This document shows positions 5,992 to 10,215 of a stretch of DNA of 10,215 bases, piece by piece. The translations under genes and the position numbers were made by a program. The first letter of the stretch is position 1; each line of letters starts with the position of its first letter. Location: NCBI GenBank assembly GCA_015494675.1, contig WGAW01000084.1:1-10215 (forward strand), read 5' to 3'. The DNA is from Hydrogenimonas sp. (lineage in GTDB: Bacteria > Campylobacterota > Campylobacteria > Campylobacterales > Hydrogenimonadaceae). The notes beneath the pieces were generated by a model that did not search any database, had not been told where the DNA came from, and saw only the letters and a list, made by a program, of their open reading frames with translations.

Positions 5992-7370
5992 GGAGCGAGA
6001 ATCCGCATAAAGTTCTCCGTATGGATCGTCAAGAGCTTTTCAGGCGCCCGGTAAGGGACGCATTCGGCCGAAACGGTGTTCATCCACTCCTCTATCTCTT
6101 CTATCTCCTCTTTCGAGTAGATGAAGCTGACAGCCTCGAAGTTGTAAAAGAGGCTTCTGTTGTCGAAATTTACGGAACCGATACTTGCGCAGCTATCATC
6201 GAAGAGTATCGCTTTGGCATGAAGCACCTTCCCCCTATATAGAAGTACATCGCCCCCTTTTGAGCTCAGTTCACGAAGGTAGCTTCCCCTTCCGATATCG
6301 GAAATTTTGTGGTCGGAGTGTTCAGGTACGATCACCGTCACCTTCACACCCCTATGCAGGGCAATGACAAGGGCCTGCATAAAATCTTCGTTCGGCACGA
6401 AATAGGGGGTAGCTATCTTTATCTGCCCGGTGGCGGAGTATATAAGGCTCAAAAGAGCTTCAACAAGGGCCTCCGTGGGTGTATCGGGCCCCGAAGGGAT
6501 CACCTGTATCGATGCGGAGCCGAACTTGTGCAAAACCGGCTCCGGAACGAGCGGGGCGCTGTTTGTCGCAAAAGCCCAGTCCATTGCGAATATCTGCGAG
6601 TAAAAGTGCGTGGCGTGCCCTTCTATGCGGCACAGAAAATCGGTATATACGGTCGAGCTCCCATCTTTCGAAAAGTACTCTCCCGAGAGGTTCATGCCCC
6701 CCGTGAACATCGAGACGCCGTCGAAGATCAATATCTTTCTGTGGTTTCTAAGATTTATGTAGTTTCTGAGCGGGAACTTCAAAAACGGCATGAAGAAGGC
6801 GACCTGCGCGCCGCTATCTCTCAATTTTTCGAGTGGAGCGGGGAACAGATAGAGCCTCAACGAGCCTATCGAATCCAAAAGAAGCCTCACTTTTACACCG
6901 TTTGCGGCCTTTTTACACAGCAGATCCACGAGAGGCGAGGTAGTCTCGTCCAGCGTAAACTGGTAGATACAGATATCAATAGATTTTTCAGCTTTTTCGA
7001 TAGACTCGGTTATCGCGTCGTAGACATCCGAAGGGGAGTCGATCAGGGTGAAACTGTTGTTTCGGGTAGCGGGGGGAATGCCGTCCGTGCGCAGGAGCCT
7101 CTCTACCGGATGCCGGCTCCGCGGAGGTTTTGTCTCGATAGGTTTTAGTGAGAATCTGAACTTCTGGTACCTCTTGAGCAGCTTTCTGTTTCCGAAAAGA
7201 AAATAGAAAGGGACCGCTACATAGGGGAATACGAATATGGCGATCATCCAAGCGATCATACTGCTGGGAGAGCGGCGGGCGGCTATCATGTGCAAAAGCG
7301 CCGTTATGGCCAGGATTTCACCCCCCACCAATGAAGCGTAGTAAAGGATCGGCTCGATATCCATACTCAT
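5982..7370 (-). CDS. Cardiolipin synthase-type phospholipase D protein
   Basis: The product, 462 residues from this start, matches bacterial cardiolipin synthases, membrane enzymes that join two phosphatidylglycerols into cardiolipin and glycerol. Two hydrophobic helices at about 10-30 and 36-59 form the usual N-terminal PLDc_N anchor. The two catalytic HKD motifs are intact: NHRKILIFDG (H210, K212, D217) and LHAKAILFD (H384, K386, D391), each followed by the expected downstream motif (TGGMN; GSVNFDNRS). The frame is open to a farther start at 7430, but that lies upstream of the predicted transcription start. ATG 7370 and ATG 7364 both remain possible and no Shine-Dalgarno decides. It is the first gene of a two-gene minus-strand unit and diverges from the ferredoxin gene. 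Confidence 0.9.
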   Translation of the reverse strand: MSMDIEPILYYASLVGGEILAITALLHMIAARRSPSSMIAWMIAIFVFPYVAVPFYFLFGNRKLLKRYQKFRFSLKPIETKPPRSRHPVERLLRTDGIPPATRNNSFTLIDSPSDVYDAITESIEKAEKSIDICIYQFTLDETTSPLVDLLCKKAANGVKVRLLLDSIGSLRLYLFPAPLEKLRDSGAQVAFFMPFLKFPLRNYINLRNHRKILIFDGVSMFTGGMNLSGEYFSKDGSSTVYTDFLCRIEGHATHFYSQIFAMDWAFATNSAPLVPEPVLHKFGSASIQVIPSGPDTPTEALVEALLSLIYSATGQIKIATPYFVPNEDFMQALVIALHRGVKVTVIVPEHSDHKISDIGRGSYLRELSSKGGDVLLYRGKVLHAKAILFDDSCASIGSVNFDNRSLFYNFEAVSFIYSKEEIEEIEEWMNTVSAECVPYRAPEKLLTIHTENFMRILAPLV

Positions 7371-7400
7371 ATGTCTCGTTTTTTGGCAATTTTTGGTAAA

Positions 7401-7430
7401 ATTATAGTGTAAATGTAGGTTAAGACTCAA
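7401..7430 (-). promoter_or_regulatory. Promoter of the cls-like gene
   Basis: On the minus strand TTGAGT (7430-7425) and a perfect TATAAT (7406-7401) are separated by 18 bases. Initiation near 7394 would leave a leader of about 25-30 bases before the ATG at 7370 or 7364. The promoter shares its region with the plus-strand promoter of the ferredoxin gene. Confidence 0.6.
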
Positions 7431-7434
7431 ATAC

Positions 7435-7440
7435 TATAAT
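7435..7440 (+). promoter_or_regulatory. -10 box of the ferredoxin-panD-ybaB unit
   Basis: This is a perfect TATAAT 39 bases before the ferredoxin ATG. Transcription would begin near 7447, giving a leader of about 32 bases. No convincing -35 is present 16-18 bases upstream, which is common in Campylobacterota. A second AT-rich stretch, TATATAAA (7458-7465), is less likely because it runs into the ribosome-binding site. Confidence 0.5.
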
Positions 7441-7478
7441 TTGGACAAAAATTATCTTATATAAAAGGATTGTAAAAG

Positions 7479-7856
7479 ATGGGAATACCTCAACCGGCGT
7501 TTTACATTTTTAAATGCGAGCAGTCTTCACCTCCGGGCATGCCGAAGCCGAGCTGTGTGACAAACGACAATCGTGACCTATTCCAACACCTGGCGCAGCG
7601 CCTTATGGAGAAAGGGATCATCGGTACGGTCCAACCCGTAAGGACAGGGTGTCTGAATCGATGCAGTTACGGTCCGGTGATGCTGGTAGAGCCGGGCCAT
7701 GTAATGTATGCGGGTCTGACGAAAGAGAAGATCGACCGTATTATCGACGAGCATATCATAGGCGGAAAAGTGGTCGAAGAGTTCGTCATAGAGCATGAGG
7801 CGTGGGACGACCCTATAACGCCTGAACAGATGATGAAGATGACCGGAGCGAGATAG
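7479..7856 (+). CDS. Thioredoxin-like [2Fe-2S] ferredoxin
   Basis: This 125-residue protein has the cysteine spacing of the thioredoxin-fold ferredoxin family (Aquifex Fd4, clostridial 2Fe-2S ferredoxin): C13 and C26 in FKCEQSSPPGMPKPSC, then C58 and C62 in TGCLNRCSYGPVMLV. These hold one [2Fe-2S] cluster used for electron transfer or Fe-S handling. The same fold occurs in the NuoE subunit of complex I, but here the domain stands alone with a charged C-terminal tail of about 25 residues. There is no signal peptide, so it is cytoplasmic. AAGGA (7465-7469) lies nine bases before the ATG. It is the first gene of its unit, and the panD start follows its stop with no intervening base. Its redox partner is unknown. 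Confidence 0.9.
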   Translation: MGIPQPAFYIFKCEQSSPPGMPKPSCVTNDNRDLFQHLAQRLMEKGIIGTVQPVRTGCLNRCSYGPVMLVEPGHVMYAGLTKEKIDRIIDEHIIGGKVVEEFVIEHEAWDDPITPEQMMKMTGAR

Positions 7857-8225
7857 ATGCGAATAGAGATGCTCTACTCGAAAATCCACCGTGCGACGGT
7901 GACGGATGCCAACCTGAACTATGTAGGCTCCATCACCATAGACGAGGATCTGCTCGACGCCGCAAAAATGCGTGTAGGGCAGAAGGTGGAGATACTCAAT
8001 ATAAACAACGGTGAGCGCTTCAGCACCTACATCATAAAGGGAGAGCGGGGCAGGGGAGATATCTGCCTAAACGGTGCCGCCGCAAGAAAGGCGCACCAGG
8101 GCGACAAGATCATAATCGTCGCTTACGCCTCATACGATGAAAAAGAGCTCGACAGCTATAAACCTACGGTCGTTCTGATGAACGAAGACAGCAACACCAT
8201 AGCTGCCGTTCACGAGGAGATATAG
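7857..8225 (+). CDS. panD: Aspartate 1-decarboxylase (pro-enzyme)
   Basis: PanD converts L-aspartate to beta-alanine for pantothenate and coenzyme A synthesis. The 122-residue precursor cuts itself between G24 and S25 (in YVGSITID), turning the serine into the pyruvoyl cofactor. K9, R54, T57 and Y58 (ERFSTY) and N72 (LNGAAA), the residues used in substrate binding and processing, all sit at the same numbers as in E. coli, confirming the start. GGAG (7845-7848) inside the preceding gene is eight bases from the ATG. The gene starts right after the ferredoxin stop, and the next gene starts right after its own stop, so translation is probably coupled. Confidence 0.97.
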   Translation: MRIEMLYSKIHRATVTDANLNYVGSITIDEDLLDAAKMRVGQKVEILNINNGERFSTYIIKGERGRGDICLNGAAARKAHQGDKIIIVAYASYDEKELDSYKPTVVLMNEDSNTIAAVHEEI

Positions 8226-8555
8226 GTGTTCGAGGGCATCGATATGGGCGGCTTGGGCAAGATGCTCGAAGAGGTTCAAAAAAGAGCCAAAGAGCTCGAA
8301 GAGAAGAACGAATCGATCGAGATGACCGCAAAGAGCGGAGGAGGTCTAGTCAAAGTTACCGCAAACGGGAAGGGCGAGATCGTGGATATAGAGATAGACG
8401 ATTCGCTTCTCGAAGACAAAGAGGCCCTTCAGATTCTTCTCATGTCGGCCGTGAACGATGTCATGAAGATGGTAGAAGAGAATAAAAAGAGAGCCGCACT
8501 GGATATGATGGGCGGCATCAACCCGTTTGCGGGAGGGGGCGGCAGCCCGAGCTGA
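8226..8555 (+). CDS. YbaB/EbfC-family nucleoid-associated protein
   Basis: This 109-residue protein matches the small YbaB/EbfC family, dimeric DNA-binding proteins of the nucleoid. The typical order is present: an N-terminal amphipathic helix (GGLGKMLEEVQKRAKELEEK), the GGGLVKVTANGKGEIVDIEID strands at about 38-58, then a C-terminal helix, ending in a Met/Gly-rich tail. The start is GTG directly after the panD stop, supported by GAGGAGA (8214-8220) five bases upstream and by related proteins beginning MFE. In E. coli ybaB is paired with recR/dnaX; here it sits with panD and a PDZ protein, which is the Campylobacterota arrangement. Confidence 0.93.
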   Translation: MFEGIDMGGLGKMLEEVQKRAKELEEKNESIEMTAKSGGGLVKVTANGKGEIVDIEIDDSLLEDKEALQILLMSAVNDVMKMVEENKKRAALDMMGGINPFAGGGGSPS

Positions 8556-9538
8556 TGCTGTCGCGTCTTCTGCTAACCGCCTCTCTTATTCTCATCCACC
8601 CCCTTTTTGCCGGAACAAAGAGCTGTTTCTCCTTCTTCCCCGGCAGCTATATTATGATAGACGGCCATCCCGCTTTCGCCGTTAGAAAAGATACTTTTCT
8701 ATCTTTGAAGTGCCCTCCCGGAAAAAAGATTGTCGCACGTGACCCTTTCAAAGACCTATGCCTCTTCGAGGGAAAGGCGGCGAAACCGCTCCCTCTCGGT
8801 GATGCAAAACCTCCTCTTTATATATGCCCCGACAAGAGGGTGTTGAAGCACCCGATACGCTCGTACCCGGTCTCGATATTTGCCGGGGAGCTTGCCGTGC
8901 GCCCCGGCCATGAAGGGGCCCTGTTCGCAGGCTGCTGCAGGCTGGCCGGAGTATTCGATACCGAAGGCGGGTGGTTCGATGCCGCATCGATTCGCAGGCT
9001 CATAAAGGGTGAAACATATCACGGCGATATCGGGGTCAGGTTCACGACGGTGGAGGGAAAAGTCACGGCGGAGAGTGTGGACCCATTTGCATCTTCGGGC
9101 TTCAGGCCGGGGGATGTCGTGCTGGGCATCGGAGGCCTCAGTCGGCCGGACTTGAGAGAGGTTAGAGACGGGATAGACCGGTGCAAGAAGGGAGATAGAG
9201 TGCCGTTTACCGTAAAAAGGGGCGAAAAGAGGGTGAAGATAGAGGCGCAATGTTTCGAGCGCATGGGAGGCGGTGCTCTCTCCGACACATTTTTGGAGCG
9301 GTTCGGCCCCTATTTTTCAAAATCTCTGAGGATAGAAAAGATCGACCCCTCATCCACGGCGTACAAAAGAGGGCTCAGGGTCGGCGACAGGCTGCTCATG
9401 ATCGACGGCAAAAGCGTAGAAAAAGAGAAGGATGTCAGGGCTCTTTTGAGCGGCTACGGAGTGCAGAAAAGCACGCCCGAAAACATGCTTTGGGAGCGGG
9501 ACGGATTTCAGTTTTTTTTGCTCCCCGCTTCGCTATAA
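8555..9538 (+). CDS. Secreted two-PDZ protein, HtrA-like but probably not a protease
   Basis: Of 327 residues, 1-19 form a signal peptide (LLLTASLILIHPLFA, likely cut before G20), so the protein is periplasmic. Residues 157-232 form a PDZ domain (GDIGVRF, SGFRPGDVVLGIGG) and about 257-325 a second (LRIEKIDPSSTAYKRGLRVGDRLLMIDGK). PDZ domains bind peptide ends. The 130 residues before them echo a trypsin-fold HtrA domain: IVARDPFKDLCLFE and KPLPLGDA near 59-84, and PGHEGALF at 117-124 where HtrA has its GNSGG serine loop. No catalytic serine is there (E120 instead), and the domain is short. Eight cysteines remain after signal removal, so disulfides are possible. The ATG overlaps the ybaB stop by one base (TGATG). 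From memory, Campylobacter jejuni Cj1643 is the counterpart. Confidence 0.85.
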   Translation: MLSRLLLTASLILIHPLFAGTKSCFSFFPGSYIMIDGHPAFAVRKDTFLSLKCPPGKKIVARDPFKDLCLFEGKAAKPLPLGDAKPPLYICPDKRVLKHPIRSYPVSIFAGELAVRPGHEGALFAGCCRLAGVFDTEGGWFDAASIRRLIKGETYHGDIGVRFTTVEGKVTAESVDPFASSGFRPGDVVLGIGGLSRPDLREVRDGIDRCKKGDRVPFTVKRGEKRVKIEAQCFERMGGGALSDTFLERFGPYFSKSLRIEKIDPSSTAYKRGLRVGDRLLMIDGKSVEKEKDVRALLSGYGVQKSTPENMLWERDGFQFFLLPASL

Positions 9539-9545
9539 TTCGCTA
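9529..9545 (+). repeat. Tandem TTCGCTA repeat at a 10-base period before ispA
   Basis: TTCGCTA occurs at 9529-9535 and again at 9539-9545, one helical turn apart. It straddles the PDZ gene stop codon and the TATAAT at 9534-9539. It may be chance or an operator for the promoter there. Confidence 0.4.
9534..9539 (+). promoter_or_regulatory. Possible internal promoter -10 for ispA
   Basis: A perfect TATAAT overlaps the stop codon of the PDZ gene and is preceded by a run of eight T (9512-9519), the kind of T-rich stretch found upstream of Campylobacterota -10 boxes. Initiation would fall near 9546 and give a leader of about 18 bases that keeps the GAGGA ribosome-binding site at 9554-9558. Confidence 0.4.
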
Positions 9546-9563
9546 AATAAATCGAGGATATCC

Positions 9564-10215
9564 ATGCAGCGATTCGAAGCCTATCTGAGGGCGAACATTC
9601 CCAAAGCTCCAAGCTTCCACCCGACATTCGACGAAGCTCTGGGGACGATGCTTTTAGCGGGTGGAAAGCGGTTCAGGCCGCAGCTTCTGCTGTCGGTCGT
9701 TGAGGCCTATACCCCGCTTCTTTTGGAGAGCGCCTACCCGGTGGCCATGGCCGTGGAGATGCTCCATACATACTCGCTCGTCCACGACGATCTGCCGGTC
9801 ATGGACGATGCGGATCTTCGCCGCGGAGAGCCGACGCTGCACAAACGTTTCGACGAGGTGACGGCCGTTTTGGTGGGTGACGCTCTCAATACCCACTCAT
9901 TCTATCTTGTGGCCGACGCACCGCTTCACGGCGACGTCAAGATCGCTCTGATAAAAGAGCTCGCATACAGCGGCGGAATAGGCGGCATGGTGCTGGGACA
10001 GGCGATAGACTGCTACTTCGAGGGCGAGAAACTGAGTGCAGAGCAGGTAGATTTCCTGCATGAGTACAAAACAGGCAGGCTGATAGCGGCGAGTCTGAAA
10101 ATGGGAGCGATTATAGCCGGGCTGGATGATGAGATGCAGCAGAGGCTTTTTGAGTTCGGGCTCGACCTGGGTCTGCTCTTCCAGATACAAGACGACATCA
10201 TAGACGCTACCCAAA
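9564..10215 (+). CDS. ispA: Farnesyl-diphosphate-synthase-type polyprenyl synthetase (3' end outside window)
   Basis: The first 217 codons are visible; the gene runs off the window without a stop. The product is a class of enzyme that condenses isopentenyl diphosphate with allylic diphosphates, making farnesyl (or geranylgeranyl) diphosphate for undecaprenyl carriers and quinones. The first aspartate-rich motif is HDDLPVMDDADLRRG (D75, D76, D81, D82), in the bacterial DDxxxxD form. GGKRFRP (33-39), KTG (169-171) and the second aspartate motif QIQDDIID (207-214) are also present. The surroundings of the first motif (LHTYSLVHDDLP) closely resemble E. coli IspA. GAGGA (9554-9558) lies five bases before the ATG. 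It is 25 bases after the PDZ gene. Chain-length specificity is inferred only. Confidence 0.93.
   Translation, partial: MQRFEAYLRANIPKAPSFHPTFDEALGTMLLAGGKRFRPQLLLSVVEAYTPLLLESAYPVAMAVEMLHTYSLVHDDLPVMDDADLRRGEPTLHKRFDEVTAVLVGDALNTHSFYLVADAPLHGDVKIALIKELAYSGGIGGMVLGQAIDCYFEGEKLSAEQVDFLHEYKTGRLIAASLKMGAIIAGLDDEMQQRLFEFGLDLGLLFQIQDDIIDATQ

Larger units (their letters stand above)
7399..7442. repeat. 10-bp inverted repeat carrying both divergent -10 boxes
   Basis: AAATTATAGT (7399-7408) and ACTATAATTT (7433-7442) are exact reverse complements separated by 24 bases. Each arm contains a TATAAT reading outward: minus strand at 7406-7401 and plus strand at 7435-7440. The symmetry may simply reflect two good promoters, or it may serve a dimeric regulator bound between them. 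Confidence 0.7.

Noticed and set aside
6309..7148. 279-codon open frame antisense to the cardiolipin-synthase-like gene
   Set aside because: The sense strand encodes both HKD motifs in order. The antisense product is rich in Arg, Gly and Tyr with no recognisable domain, so it is a shadow.
7371..7430. 20-codon N-terminal extension of the cls-like gene from the start at 7430
   Set aside because: It covers the predicted promoter (-10 at 7406-7401) and would need transcription from farther upstream. The extension has no PLDc_N character.
8531..8539. GGGAGGGGG as ribosome-binding site for the PDZ gene
   Set aside because: It is 15 bases from the ATG, too far for a normal Shine-Dalgarno, and it encodes the Gly-rich tail of the YbaB protein. 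Stop-start coupling (TGATG) explains initiation better.
1..10215. Mobile elements, CRISPR arrays, tRNA or rRNA genes, toxin-antitoxin or defence modules
   Set aside because: I looked for transposase or integrase motifs, repeated spacers and structural RNA features and found none. The window is fully accounted for by housekeeping genes.

Overview
The window looks like a chromosomal core-gene segment of a Campylobacterota (former Epsilonproteobacteria) bacterium. The evidence is the RpoA sequence, the cysteine-free S4 of 208 residues, the short MurE, and the gene order NFU protein - small TPR-like protein - MurE, followed later by YbaB - PDZ protein - IspA. From memory, this order matches Campylobacter jejuni Cj1639-Cj1644. 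Base composition is moderate, roughly half G+C, with many AGA and ATA codons. This fits a higher-GC, probably environmental lineage (Hydrogenimonas, Nitratiruptor or Sulfurovum type) better than Campylobacter or Helicobacter. The genus cannot be fixed from the sequence alone.

Region 1 (1-3028, plus strand) is the distal end of the ribosomal-protein superoperon: two RNA hairpins, then rpmJ-rpsM-rpsK-rpsD-rpoA-rplQ with gaps of 2-20 bases. It closes with a strong GC hairpin that lacks a good U-tract. Region 2 (3070-5289, plus strand) starts from a recognisable promoter and carries a NifU-C-terminal-type Fe-S protein, an uncharacterised acidic TPR-like protein, and murE. Region 3 (5276-7430, minus strand) is a two-gene unit: a cardiolipin-synthase-type phospholipase D protein followed by an endonuclease/exonuclease/phosphatase-family protein, whose end overlaps the end of murE by 14 bases. 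Region 4 (7435 to the end, plus strand) diverges from region 3 through a compact, symmetric promoter region. It encodes a thioredoxin-like [2Fe-2S] ferredoxin, PanD, a YbaB/EbfC nucleoid protein, a secreted two-PDZ protein and the first two thirds of a farnesyl-diphosphate-synthase-type prenyltransferase cut by the window edge. The first four genes are packed with no intergenic bases.

The genes serve translation and transcription (ribosomal proteins, RNA polymerase alpha), Fe-S handling (NFU protein, ferredoxin), envelope building (MurE for peptidoglycan, cardiolipin synthase for membrane lipid, IspA for isoprenoid carriers and quinones) and pantothenate/CoA supply (PanD). I see no mobile element, CRISPR array, tRNA, rRNA, phage or defence system, and no clearly novel multi-gene system. 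The points most worth a second look are the PDZ protein, which looks like a catalytically dead and shortened HtrA-type protease; TATAAT boxes formed over the stop codons of two upstream genes, one implying a leaderless transcript; the mirror-symmetric divergent promoter; and the paired hairpins before rpmJ. No stretch longer than about 135 bases lacks a gene.
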